Translations under genes and position numbers: made by a program | The notes under the pieces: generated by a model | What the model saw: only the letters and a program-made list of their open reading frames with translations | What the model was told of the DNA's origin: nothing | Database searches by the model: none | Shown here: piece by piece, positions 15,242 through 23,839 of the stretch | Numbering within the stretch: position 1 is the stretch's first letter | How the letters are laid out: each line of letters opens with the position of its first letter | Source: Sulfurospirillum sp. UBA2217 | GTDB lineage: Bacteria > Campylobacterota > Campylobacteria > Campylobacterales > Sulfurospirillaceae | DNA: 64,000 nucleotides | NCBI GenBank assembly: GCA_002328495.1 | Contig: DCUJ01000012.1 | Coordinates: 124,001 to 188,000, forward strand | Direction of reading: 5' to 3'

Positions 15242-15978
15242 CTTTTAGCTAAATAGAACTTATATGTATTCTCGGTTTTAACGTTTGTACTATCTGAATA
15301 ACCTTTATTATGTCGTTCAAATTGCTTTTTGTAGAATTCAAATTCATCAGATAAACCAACATTAAATAAAGTCCAGTTGATAGCAAAACTTGATAATTTT
15401 TTATCTTTTTTATAAGGAATATCATAGTTAGTTATTGGGAAGCTAGGGTCTTCAACAAGCTTATTAATTCCATCAGTTATACAGTTAGGGTCAACAACAC
15501 AACCCATCCATTCCTGAGCACCCTCAAGTCTATGAGCATTAACTAACCCTGTACCTGTAACATTAGTCTGTACGTTTCCATTTAAAGGTAACTGTATTTT
15601 AAATAAACTACCTTTTGAAATTCCTCCTCTATGCGGAAGACCGAGAATAAATGTCATAGATAGGTAAGTTGCAGCAAATTGGCAAAGTTTAATTAGCGAA
15701 TACTCTTCAGTATCATTAGTCCATGCAATTATGCTATCTGACATTACATGAAAATTTATTTCTTTTTGTCTCACATCTACCAGTTTTCCTGACTTAGTTG
15801 AAATGATTTCAAAGTTTTGACTTTCTTTAAATGTTGTTGCAGCTAATGAAGTGCACATTCCCGCTGTTTGATGAATTTCACTATCATAAATTTGCTTTAA
15901 TTGTGTAGATGTATTATTTTCTACTAATTGTCCAAAACCTAAAATATCTAGGAATAGAACATATTTATCATCATTCAT
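15226..15978 (-). CDS. Integron cassette protein resembling a class III nucleotide cyclase fold
   Basis: 250 aa, no membrane segment. The blocks F-L-D-I-L-G-F-G, M-S-D-S-I-I-A-W, H-R-G-G-I-S-K-G and G-L-V-N-A-H-R-L-E follow the order of class III adenylate/guanylate cyclase motifs (first metal Asp, second Asp, then the R-x-G-I and N-x-x-x-R-L-E regions). Whether it is catalytic is uncertain, because the usual substrate-selecting residues are not clear. It is the only gene of an integron cassette (15180-16006), starting 28 bp inside the cassette and ending in attC. Proteins with this pattern occur in accessory and defence regions; a signalling or anti-phage role is inference. It has few GC-rich codons. 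Confidence 0.75.
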   Translation of the reverse strand: MNDDKYVLFLDILGFGQLVENNTSTQLKQIYDSEIHQTAGMCTSLAATTFKESQNFEIISTKSGKLVDVRQKEINFHVMSDSIIAWTNDTEEYSLIKLCQFAATYLSMTFILGLPHRGGISKGSLFKIQLPLNGNVQTNVTGTGLVNAHRLEGAQEWMGCVVDPNCITDGINKLVEDPSFPITNYDIPYKKDKKLSSFAINWTLFNVGLSDEFEFYKKQFERHNKGYSDSTNVKTENTYKFYLAKRTNKT

Positions 15979-16000
15979 GACTGTATTATCTCCTTTTATG

Positions 16001-16261
16001 AACTAACTATTTATTCAATGAACATTATATATAAAAGAGTCTGTTATTGCCAAATAAACATACATAAAAAATGTTGGTTTATTTAACAATAATATTTCAA
16101 AATGAAATATTTTAGCTATTTTTTTACTAAATCTACTAAAATTTTTAAAATTTTAATGACCATTTAAAAATATCTTTGGCGTTATTTGAACATTTTGTCG
16201 TTTAAACAGCTGAAAAAAGTGTTAAATGCTCATTGTGTCGTTTAATTGTTAGGAGCTTATG
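16001..16261. promoter_or_regulatory. attI region, cassette insertion point and intI/cassette promoters
   Basis: The minus strand has GTTAGTT at 16007-16001, the core site where the cassette begins (G^TTAGTT). The AT-rich 250 bp up to intI hold TGTCGTTTAA twice (16196-16205 and 16236-16245, 40 bp apart), possible integrase-binding direct repeats. AGGAG at 16251-16255 is the intI ribosome site. Cassette and intI are divergent from here, the normal integron geometry. Confidence 0.6.
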
Positions 16262-17224
16262 ATGAAGAAAAAACTACTCGATGTGGTTCGTGATAAGATA
16301 CGATTTAAGCACTACAGTATTTCAACAGAAAAAACTTATATTTTTTGGATTAAGCACTATATTTTCTTTCATCAGAAGCGTCATCCCTTAAATTTGGGCA
16401 AAAAAGAGATAGAAGATTTTTTGACTTTTTTAGCTGTAACAAAAAAAGTTTCTCCAACTACGCAAAATCAAGCCTTTAGTGCTTTATTATTTTTATATAG
16501 GGAAGTTTTAGGTGTTGATATCAGTACTTGGAACATTCAAGCTTTAAGAGCACAAGAAAGAAAGCATATCCCCGTAGTCCTTACGATAGATGAGGTTAAG
16601 AAAGTCATTCTAAACATGAAAGGTCTCTACCAGCTCATGGTCAAGCTGATGTATGGATGTGGACTTAGGATGAGCGAGGTTCAAAATATCCGCATCAAAG
16701 ACATTGACTTTGGGTTTGATAAGATTTATATTTGGGATAGCAAATCGTTAAAAGATAGAACATTACCGCTACCTCATAAAATAAAAGACGAACTTAAAAT
16801 TCAAATTGAAAAAGTCAAAGAACTGCATCAAAAAGATTTGCAAGATGGGTTCGGTAGTGTTTATATCCCTTACGCACTAGAGAAGAAGTATCCTAAATCC
16901 AAATTTGAGACCAAATGGCAGTATGTTTTTCCCATGGATAGTATCTCAACAGACCCAAGAAGCGGTGAGCAAAGAAGGCATCATATGCTAGATGCAACGC
17001 TAAGTAGAAACATAAAAAATGCCGTTATAAAATCACATATAGACAAAAGGGTAACATCACATATCTTTAGGCATTCGTACGCTACACATCTTTTACAAAA
17101 TGGTACAGATATACGCTCTATACAAGAACTTTTAGGGCACAAGTCTGTTGAAACGACGATGATATACACACACGTTGTCAAAGAACTCAATAAAAATGAG
17201 ATAAAAAGTCCACTGGATTTTTAG
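16262..17224 (+). CDS. intI: Integron integrase (tyrosine recombinase)
   Basis: 320 aa. The tyrosine recombinase set is complete (numbers from the ATG at 16259): R137 in C-G-L-R-M-S-E, H268-x-x-R271, H294 in L-L-G-H-K and Y303. The insertion that separates IntI from XerC/D is present at about 215-245 (K-W-Q-Y-V-F-P ... D-P-R-S-G-E-x-R-R-H-H), so this is an integron integrase. AGGAG is 6 nt from ATG 16262 and only 3 nt from ATG 16259, so I prefer the second. It would catalyse attC x attI recombination. One cassette follows divergently. The gene appears intact. Confidence 0.95.
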   Translation: MKKKLLDVVRDKIRFKHYSISTEKTYIFWIKHYIFFHQKRHPLNLGKKEIEDFLTFLAVTKKVSPTTQNQAFSALLFLYREVLGVDISTWNIQALRAQERKHIPVVLTIDEVKKVILNMKGLYQLMVKLMYGCGLRMSEVQNIRIKDIDFGFDKIYIWDSKSLKDRTLPLPHKIKDELKIQIEKVKELHQKDLQDGFGSVYIPYALEKKYPKSKFETKWQYVFPMDSISTDPRSGEQRRHHMLDATLSRNIKNAVIKSHIDKRVTSHIFRHSYATHLLQNGTDIRSIQELLGHKSVETTMIYTHVVKELNKNEIKSPLDF

Positions 17225-17300
17225 ACGATGAGGCTATGTTTCATTATAACTTTTTTTCTTTTTCAACGCTTTACATGTAAAGAAAAAATTTCTGAACATC

Positions 17301-17603
17301 GTTTTAAAAGAGATCGTAAGCGTGCTCGATTCTCAGCTTCGAACGACAGACAGCTTAGCTCGTTGGGGTGGAGAGGAATTTTTAATTCTTTGTCCATCAA
17401 CAGACTTAAGTGGCGCAGCTACTATCGCCAAAGAAATTCAATCTGCTATAGAGAAAAATAACTTTTCAGTTTCCCACAAAATTACACTAAGTGGTGGAGT
17501 CTGTGGATATAACAATAGCTTATCTTTAGATGATTTAATTATCAAAGCAGACTCCAAGCTTTATGAAGCCAAATCAAAGGGAAGAAACCAAATCATCCTC
17601 TAA
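17301..17603 (+). pseudogene. C-terminal remnant of a GGDEF diguanylate cyclase
   Basis: An open frame running from an in-frame stop near 17249 encodes the second half of a GGDEF domain: V-L-K-E-I-V-S-V-L, R-T-T-D (I-site), A-R-W-G-G-E-E-F and a normal end (L-Y-E-A-K-S-K-G-R-N-Q). The first half of the domain, with the Mg and first nucleotide-binding residues, and any sensor part are missing, so it cannot be a working cyclase. A GTG at 17322 could start a 93-aa peptide, but no ribosome site supports it. It directly follows intI, with a TTTACATGTAAA site (core 17271-17280) at its left edge, perhaps the break point. Confidence 0.8.
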
Positions 17604-17653
17604 ATTTGAGAAAAATTTGGCTACTTTTAGCTACATTATGATCCCCGCGCACA

Positions 17654-17692
17654 TGGATACATGGCTTTGGGTTCAAACTCATGCCCTACTTC
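17654..17692 (-). pseudogene. 39-bp VOC gene fragment (direct repeat copy 2)
   Basis: Exact copy of 13779-13817 in the same orientation, corresponding to E-V-G-H-E-F-E-P-K-A-M-Y-P of the VOC protein. It is too short to function. The rest of the 17604-17753 gap holds no other feature I can support. Confidence 0.85.
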
Positions 17693-17753
17693 CAAGAAAT
17701 TAGATTCTAAATTTTTAATTTATTTTCTTTTGAAAATGAAATATAAACGCTTT

Positions 17754-18434
17754 TTAATTGTCATGGATAAATTTATAACCTATCCCCCAGACCGATTTTA
17801 TATACTTTGGTTCTTTGGAACCATCATTGATTTTGAAGCGAATATTGCTTATATGCATGTCAATTGTTCTATTTTTTGTATCCTCTTTTAAAGAAGTTTG
17901 ATTGATTATGTCTTCTCTGGAGATAACTTTGTTTATGTTTTTTATGAATGTGAAAAATATTTCTAATTCAATTTTTGTAAACTCAATCTCATTTTGATTT
18001 AAAAAAACTCTATTTTTATTGAGATCAATTAATAGATCATTGATTTGTATCTCTTCATCATTTTTATATCTTTTTAAAATAGCATCCATTCTAAGGATTA
18101 ACTCTCTAGGCTCATACGGTTTAGAAAGGTAATCCTCGGCACCAAGTTCAAAACCATATATTTTATTTCCTATATCATCTCTTGCAGTGGAGATTACGAT
18201 AGGAATGTTTTTAATATTTTTTAACTTCTTAAAAAGATCAAATCCATCTATTTGAGGAAGTCCCAAATCTAATATAACAATGGCGTACATTAAATGATTT
18301 TCTTCAAACTCTTTTAGTGCGTCTAAAGGTTTGGAATAGGCATTACATTCATAGCCATAACATTCTAAATACTTATTAATAAGTTTTTGCAAATTAAAAT
18401 CATCTTCAATCAATAATATTTTTTTATTATTCAA
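17754..18434 (-). CDS. OmpR-family response regulator (no cognate kinase next to it)
   Basis: 226 aa. The receiver domain has E10-D11-D12, phospho-acceptor D56 in V-I-L-D-L-G-L-P and the lysine in Y-L-S-K-P. The C-terminal winged helix ends with K-S-V-W-G-I-G-Y-K-F. It is strongly similar along its whole length to the regulator at 26138, including the long identical stretch around I-G-N-K-I-Y-G-F-E-L-G. It lies 57 bp after the last Mrp gene on the same strand and may be cotranscribed with it. Together the two paralogues flank the antiporter operon. Confidence 0.93.
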   Translation of the reverse strand: MNNKKILLIEDDFNLQKLINKYLECYGYECNAYSKPLDALKEFEENHLMYAIVILDLGLPQIDGFDLFKKLKNIKNIPIVISTARDDIGNKIYGFELGAEDYLSKPYEPRELILRMDAILKRYKNDEEIQINDLLIDLNKNRVFLNQNEIEFTKIELEIFFTFIKNINKVISREDIINQTSLKEDTKNRTIDMHISNIRFKINDGSKEPKYIKSVWGIGYKFIHDN

Positions 18435-18491
18435 TTAATTCACCTTTTTTGGGACATCGATTTTAATTCGAGCATTTACACATTTAAAAAC

Positions 18492-20186
18492 TTATAAATA
18501 ATATAAAAACAGTGATGTAGACAATATCACTGCAATCCACATGACCATACCTCCTAGTGAGCGGAAATTGGATAAAAAGCCCTTAGCACCAAAGAATTGG
18601 GTAGCAGACCCCTGAGCTGATTGTAGTAATTGTCCTACATTAAATTCAAGCTTAGTATAAAACATAGTATAAACATTGACTATTCTATAAATTGCTTTAG
18701 GGAATAATCGACGGTATATCCACTCGGCATCAAGATTTACTGATTTTAGTTCAGGTGGATAAATATGAGCTAGCTTTAACCACGTAAAGGCAAGTGCTGA
18801 AAAGAAAAGTAATTGTAATTGTGTTAACACATGCGTTGTATCATAAGGTGTGTAGTCCATAGGCCATGGCATCATGGCATAAAAGGTTTGTGGAAAACAA
18901 CCGATGGCAATACACAGCACGGCACTAAGCCCCATTGCAAACAACATATTGTTCGGAGCTTCTTTTGCTGTTTCACTATGCTTAGAATCATGGGCAAAGA
19001 AAGCAAAAAATGGAATTTTTATACCAGCATGATGGAAAACTCCAGCAGCAGCAAACAAGAGTATGAGCCAAACACCATTGTACCCTTCCATAAGTACCGC
19101 ACTAACAATCATAGATTTACTGACAAATCCACTAAACAAAGGAAAGGCTGATATCGAGGCAGCACCGATGATGCAAAATAGGGTTGTTTTTGGCATTCGT
19201 TTATACAGACCACCTAACTCTGAGCCACGCATTTCACCGGTGGCATGTAGCACTGCTCCCATACTCATCATCAACAATCCCTTAAAGATTACATCAGCAA
19301 AAGCATGTCCTACTGCACCATTCAAAGCTAAATCAGTACCAATCCCAATACCGACGACCATAAATCCTATCTGGTTGATTAAGCTGTAGGTGAGTACTCT
19401 TCTCAAATCATTTTCTATAACGGCATAGTAGATGGGAAAGAACGCCATCACAGCACCAATATAGATAAGTAGTTCAGTACCAGCAAATGAGCGAGCCAAC
19501 GCATAAACAGCGACTTTTGTTGTAAATGAACTTAAAAATACTGTACCACTAACAGTTGCTTCTGGGTAGGCATCGGTAAGCCAGTTGTGAACTAGTGGGA
19601 AGGCACTTTTGATACCAAAGGCAATGAAGAATAGCCAACCGCCAGGGCTATCTAGACCAATAAAATTAAAGTCAAGATTGCCAACTGATTTATAATAAAT
19701 AACAACACCAGCTAATAGTAACAGACCAGAAATAATCTGAACTGCCAAATAGCGAATGCCAGCATGCAATGATGCATCTGTTCGGCGAGCAAAAATTAAC
19801 ACGGATGATGTGAGAGCCATTAACTCCCAATAGACAAATAAAGTTAACATATCACCAGCGAAAATAGCACCTACAGCACTACCAGCATACGCTTGAGCGG
19901 CAAAGTGTTGAATAGTATCTTTATGATATAAGGCGTAAATATTACCTAATAATGAGGCAATACAAAACAGATAGCCAAACAGCATGGAGAGTTTATCTAT
20001 CCTTATTGGTGTCAATTCAAAGCCCATTAGTGTAGCGGTAACAGTATGTCCAATCTCCACACTATAAAGACCATAAGCAGCAAGTATAGGTGTTCCAATC
20101 ATAATGACAGCACGTAACAATCCACGAGTAAAAAGTGTTAGAATGGCTGCAATAAAAAATGGTAAAATCATTAACAAATCAGCCAT
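18492..20186 (-). CDS. Mrp-type antiporter subunit, NuoL/MrpD-like (third large subunit)
   Basis: 564 aa with about 14 hydrophobic segments, member of the proton-pumping NADH-quinone oxidoreductase/Mrp antiporter family. The conserved glutamate in L-F-V-Y-W-E-L-M-A and the lysine in F-G-I-K-S-A-F-P-L-V-H-N-W-L are present, as is a second channel lysine region (A-D-V-I-F-K-G-L). The C-terminal extension contains L-D-A-E-W-I-Y-R-R, a motif shared with NuoL-like proteins. It is last in the operon, overlapping the preceding stop by 1 nt. It works in the inner membrane as part of a cation/H+ antiporter complex. Confidence 0.88.
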   Translation of the reverse strand: MADLLMILPFFIAAILTLFTRGLLRAVIMIGTPILAAYGLYSVEIGHTVTATLMGFELTPIRIDKLSMLFGYLFCIASLLGNIYALYHKDTIQHFAAQAYAGSAVGAIFAGDMLTLFVYWELMALTSSVLIFARRTDASLHAGIRYLAVQIISGLLLLAGVVIYYKSVGNLDFNFIGLDSPGGWLFFIAFGIKSAFPLVHNWLTDAYPEATVSGTVFLSSFTTKVAVYALARSFAGTELLIYIGAVMAFFPIYYAVIENDLRRVLTYSLINQIGFMVVGIGIGTDLALNGAVGHAFADVIFKGLLMMSMGAVLHATGEMRGSELGGLYKRMPKTTLFCIIGAASISAFPLFSGFVSKSMIVSAVLMEGYNGVWLILLFAAAGVFHHAGIKIPFFAFFAHDSKHSETAKEAPNNMLFAMGLSAVLCIAIGCFPQTFYAMMPWPMDYTPYDTTHVLTQLQLLFFSALAFTWLKLAHIYPPELKSVNLDAEWIYRRLFPKAIYRIVNVYTMFYTKLEFNVGQLLQSAQGSATQFFGAKGFLSNFRSLGGMVMWIAVILSTSLFLYYL

Positions 20187-20521
20187 TATCTTTTGCTCCT
20201 ATCATCAAGGTGTCTTCTTTCTTTTTCTTTTGTACCTTCTATCTCAAGATCACTAACGGGCATCTCTTTAATATCATAATAATCTTCATCGCGCATAACT
20301 AATTTACGTAATTCACGCGCAAGTAGTACAAGCACAACACAGGATAGAAAACCGTAAAAGGCATAAAAACCAGTAAATGATTCCCATGGATGATAGGTAT
20401 GTCGATGTATGATTAAATCCATTGCGAACAGTATAAAACAGCCGACATAAAGGCTTCTTATCAGCAATTTTACATTTTTTGGATTGTCAAAGATGTGTTT
20501 TTTATTGTTCATGTTATTCAT
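20186..20521 (-). CDS. Small single-operon membrane protein of the Mrp cluster
   Basis: 111 aa with two hydrophobic segments (about 20-38 and 48-68) and a highly charged C-terminus rich in E, K and R. I recognise no family. I chose ATG 20521 because it forms an ATGA overlap with the preceding gene's stop; the frame stays open upstream to 20581 inside that gene. Its position between two large antiporter subunits, with overlaps at both ends, indicates a structural or assembly subunit (inference). Confidence 0.75.
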   Translation of the reverse strand: MNNMNNKKHIFDNPKNVKLLIRSLYVGCFILFAMDLIIHRHTYHPWESFTGFYAFYGFLSCVVLVLLARELRKLVMRDEDYYDIKEMPVSDLEIEGTKEKERRHLDDRSKR

Positions 20522-21978
20522 GGTAGTATTTGCTCCACTAAGTTCCATGCCGGATTGACAAGGAAAAAGAATACCAAGCATCCGGCTGTGGTGATTAAAA
20601 TTGCAATCAGACTAAATGTTGGCGCTTCTTTAATGCCGAGACTATAATTAGGATCAACAGGTTTGGCAAAAAATGCTCGTAACGGGATTCCCACTAGGTA
20701 AAACAGGTTTAATAATGAGCTTATTAATAAAACCATCAACAACACCATATTGTGTGCATCCATGGTTGCTTGTAACAATAACCATTTGCTCCAACTGCCA
20801 CCAAGTGGAGGTAAGCCAACGATAGAGAGTGATGCTAGTAAAAATGCAAGCATGGTAATTGGCATAGTGCGACCAATACCGTCCAGTTCAGAAACTTTTG
20901 TTTTATGCGCACTGACAAGTATGGCACCAGCACAGAAAAATAGAGTAATCTTAGCAAAGGCATGCATGGCAATATGTAGACTACCTGCCATCACACCACT
21001 TGCAACTCCTAACATGGCTGCTAGGATTATATAAGATAATTGGCTTATAGTCGAATACGCAAGTCTTGCTTTTAGGTTGTCTTTATTCATCGCTATAATT
21101 GATGCACTAATAATAGTAAAACCTGCTAGCATGGAGAGCCAGTAGGCACTATCAAGCTCGCCGATGAGGTCAATACCAAAAATATAAACAGCAACTTTCA
21201 TAATGGTAAAAACACCAGCTTTAACCACGGCTACTGCGTGAAGCAACGCAGAAACAGGTGTTGGTGCTACCATGGCTGCTGGTAACCAGCGATGAAATGG
21301 CATCAAAGCCGCTTTACCTGTACCGAAAACAAACAATACTAGTAAGCCACCTAGTATGGCAGGTTCAGCTTTTCCAGCAAGGATACCGCCTGAAGTGAAT
21401 TCTAGTGTTCCTGTGAGTGACCATGTCCATATAATAGCCAGTAGCAAAAAGCCAATTGAGGTTGTCATTAAGATGCCCAGATAAGTCCACCCAGCTCGAC
21501 GTGCTGCATCGGTACCTGCATGAGTAACCAGAGGCAGAGTGAAAAGTGTTAACATCTCATAGGCTAGAAACAGTGTTAATAGGTTAGCCGATAGGGCTAT
21601 CGCCATAGTGGCAAAAATAGAGATGGCAAATGCGGTGTAAAAACGTGTTTGGTTTTGTTCGTGATGTGCGCGCATATAGCCGATTGCATAAAGAGAAGTT
21701 ACTGGCCATAGAAAACCAGCTACTAATGCAAATACAAGACCTAAAGGCTCAAGTCGTAGTGCCAGTGATAAGCCAGCAAACGGTTCTAATAGCGTAAGCG
21801 TTACAGGTTCTTTAAAGTCGTAGGTAAGTGCTAAATTGGCAACCACAAAGAGTAAGGATATGCCACCAATAATCGTTACAGTTTCACGAATATCAGGTTT
21901 ATTGTGGCATAGTAGCACACCAACGGCTGTTATTAGTGGAATTATTAGTATTAAAATATAAAGTAGTTCGATACTCAT
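20518..21978 (-). CDS. Mrp-type antiporter subunit D paralogue (NuoN/NuoM-like)
   Basis: 486 aa, about 14 transmembrane segments. The family residues are visible: glutamate in F-L-A-Y-E-M-L-T-L-F, lysine in G-T-G-K-A-A-L-M-P-F-H-R-W-L and lysine in H-A-F-A-K-I-T-L-F-F. It overlaps the stop of the upstream mrpD gene by ATGA and is followed by the small 111-aa gene through another ATGA. It is the second of three D/L-type pumps in the operon, more than the one or two normally found in Mrp. Confidence 0.88.
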   Translation of the reverse strand: MSIELLYILILIIPLITAVGVLLCHNKPDIRETVTIIGGISLLFVVANLALTYDFKEPVTLTLLEPFAGLSLALRLEPLGLVFALVAGFLWPVTSLYAIGYMRAHHEQNQTRFYTAFAISIFATMAIALSANLLTLFLAYEMLTLFTLPLVTHAGTDAARRAGWTYLGILMTTSIGFLLLAIIWTWSLTGTLEFTSGGILAGKAEPAILGGLLVLFVFGTGKAALMPFHRWLPAAMVAPTPVSALLHAVAVVKAGVFTIMKVAVYIFGIDLIGELDSAYWLSMLAGFTIISASIIAMNKDNLKARLAYSTISQLSYIILAAMLGVASGVMAGSLHIAMHAFAKITLFFCAGAILVSAHKTKVSELDGIGRTMPITMLAFLLASLSIVGLPPLGGSWSKWLLLQATMDAHNMVLLMVLLISSLLNLFYLVGIPLRAFFAKPVDPNYSLGIKEAPTFSLIAILITTAGCLVFFFLVNPAWNLVEQILP

Positions 21979-23456
21979 GGTGTTACCCCCATCAGTTGAT
22001 TAACCGCGAGTGATGATATGCCCAGACTGATATCGCTGTATAAACCGAAATAAATATTGCTTAGGGCAAATATCCATAAAGCGACTAGCATAGATTTGGG
22101 TACCTTTTGCTGGGTTATTCCCTCAGGAGCAGGTTGGAAATAAGCAACTTCGATAACTCGACCTATATAAATTAGGGTTAAAACGGAAGCTATCAGTATT
22201 ACTAGCGCCAATGGCCATAAAGATGCATCAAGCAAGGCAGTAACTAGGTACCATTTACTAATGAATCCAGCTGTTCCCGGCACGCCTATGAGGCTCAAAC
22301 CGCCTATTAAAAAAGCAGCCATTGTTAATGGCATGGTCTTACCAATACCTGACATTACAGATAATTCTGTACTGGCAAAGCGGAAGGCAATAAGTCCAAG
22401 TGCCATAAATAAGGTTCCCTTCATTAAGGCATGGTTGAAGATGTGTAGCAATGCAGCAGTAAAGCCAGGTTCGCTAGCCAACCCTATAGCAAGCAAAATA
22501 TAGCCAATTTGAGCGACGCTGGAGTATGCTAGCATACGTTTGACATTGCTTTGGTAAATCGCAGAAACTGAACCGCCCAATATGCCGATTGTGCCGAGTA
22601 TCATCAAGATTTTGTTAAATGGCATTTGAAGTAGTGAAAACTCGATACCAAACAAAGACAGCTGAAAACGAATCAATACATAAATAGCCACCTTGGTTGC
22701 TGTTGCTGCTAAGAAGGTTGAAACTACAGATGGGCTATAGGCATAAGCATTAGGTAGCCACTGGTGCAACGGTAGCATTGCCGCTTTTATTCCAACACCA
22801 ATTGTGAGAAAGGCAAAGGCAGCACGTATCGCACTTGTATCTGCAACCACTGGCAAGCGTTGGGATAGATCTTGGATATTTAGTGTTCCAGTCATTACAT
22901 ACATAAAGCCAATGCCAATCAAAATAAAGGTGGCACCAATTGTTCCCATGATAAGGTATTGGTATGAAGCATGTAGCGCACGACGGTCATGCCCTAGGCT
23001 AATGAGGGCATAGGTAGAAATTGAAGATATTTCCAAGAATACGAAAATATTGAATGCATCGCCGGTGACACAGATGCCAATAAGACCTGCTTTCACGAGC
23101 AATAGAGCAGTATAAAACAGCACTTGATTTTGAACGGGAATTTCTTTTTCAACACTTTTTAGCGCATAGATACTGACCAGCACAGCAGAGCCAGAGAGAA
23201 CTAATAGCATCAAGGCATTTAATGCATCAATACGAAGCTCAATTCCTAGTGGCGCTTCCCAACCACCAACTGAATATATGATTACATCAACTTCTTGTAC
23301 TATTTGTATTAGATTGATCGAAGCATAAAAGCAGAAAAAGGATGCTAAGAGGGTGATTAGCCAGGCACTTTTTCGATTATTAAATAATACGCATAACGCT
23401 GCTGATAGCAAGGGTACGACAACAATGAGAACAGGTAAATGTGTCATCAGATTCAA
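21975..23456 (-). CDS. mrpD: Na+/H+ antiporter subunit D
   Basis: 493 aa, about 14 transmembrane segments. The MrpD-type residues are present: E in F-V-F-L-E-I-S-S-I, K in V-G-I-K-A-A-M-L-P-L-H-Q-W-L and K in N-H-A-L-M-K-G-T-L-F. AGGAG is spaced 6 nt from a TTG at 23456 that overlaps the mrpC stop as TTGA; the first ATG is three codons on. I prefer the TTG start. It follows mrpC as in canonical Mrp order (B-C-D). Confidence 0.92.
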   Translation of the reverse strand: MNLMTHLPVLIVVVPLLSAALCVLFNNRKSAWLITLLASFFCFYASINLIQIVQEVDVIIYSVGGWEAPLGIELRIDALNALMLLVLSGSAVLVSIYALKSVEKEIPVQNQVLFYTALLLVKAGLIGICVTGDAFNIFVFLEISSISTYALISLGHDRRALHASYQYLIMGTIGATFILIGIGFMYVMTGTLNIQDLSQRLPVVADTSAIRAAFAFLTIGVGIKAAMLPLHQWLPNAYAYSPSVVSTFLAATATKVAIYVLIRFQLSLFGIEFSLLQMPFNKILMILGTIGILGGSVSAIYQSNVKRMLAYSSVAQIGYILLAIGLASEPGFTAALLHIFNHALMKGTLFMALGLIAFRFASTELSVMSGIGKTMPLTMAAFLIGGLSLIGVPGTAGFISKWYLVTALLDASLWPLALVILIASVLTLIYIGRVIEVAYFQPAPEGITQQKVPKSMLVALWIFALSNIYFGLYSDISLGISSLAVNQLMGVTP

Positions 23457-23839
23457 GTAGTACTCCTGTTTTTAAGATAAAAGTTATCGTTTTTATCTAT
23501 ATCATTGATATCATCTTCATCCGTACTTCCATAAGCTTCCCTGATGCGAACAATTAGTGCTAGACCGACAGAGGTTGTTGCAACACCAACGACAATAGCC
23601 GTTAGAATGAGTACATGCGGTAAAGGGTTAGAATAGACATCAACGTTGTCAACGATGATAGGTGGATTACCCCCCGTTATCTTTCCAAAAGTGATGTACA
23701 AAATGAACACCGATACCTGAAAGACAGAAATACCAATGAGTTTTTTAATCAGATTGGATGATGCAATTACAATGTATAATCCCATCATCATCAATAAAAT
23801 TACTATCCCGTAATTAAAATGCCCTAATATTTCATTCAT
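23453..23839 (-). CDS. mrpC: Na+/H+ antiporter subunit C
   Basis: 128 aa, NuoK-like, three transmembrane helices with the typical L-I-K-K-L-I-G-I-S-V-F-Q and G-G-N-P-P-I patterns and the end-of-domain L-T-A-I-V-V-G-V-A-T-T-S-V-G-L-A. The acidic C-terminal tail (D-E-D-D-I-N-D-I-D-K-N-D) is longer than usual. It overlaps mrpB by 8 nt upstream and mrpD by 4 nt downstream. Confidence 0.92.
   Translation of the reverse strand: MNEILGHFNYGIVILLMMMGLYIVIASSNLIKKLIGISVFQVSVFILYITFGKITGGNPPIIVDNVDVYSNPLPHVLILTAIVVGVATTSVGLALIVRIREAYGSTDEDDINDIDKNDNFYLKNRSTT

Noticed and set aside
17250..17321. Working small diguanylate cyclase after intI
   Set aside because: The first half of the GGDEF domain is missing and an in-frame stop lies upstream, so it is a remnant.
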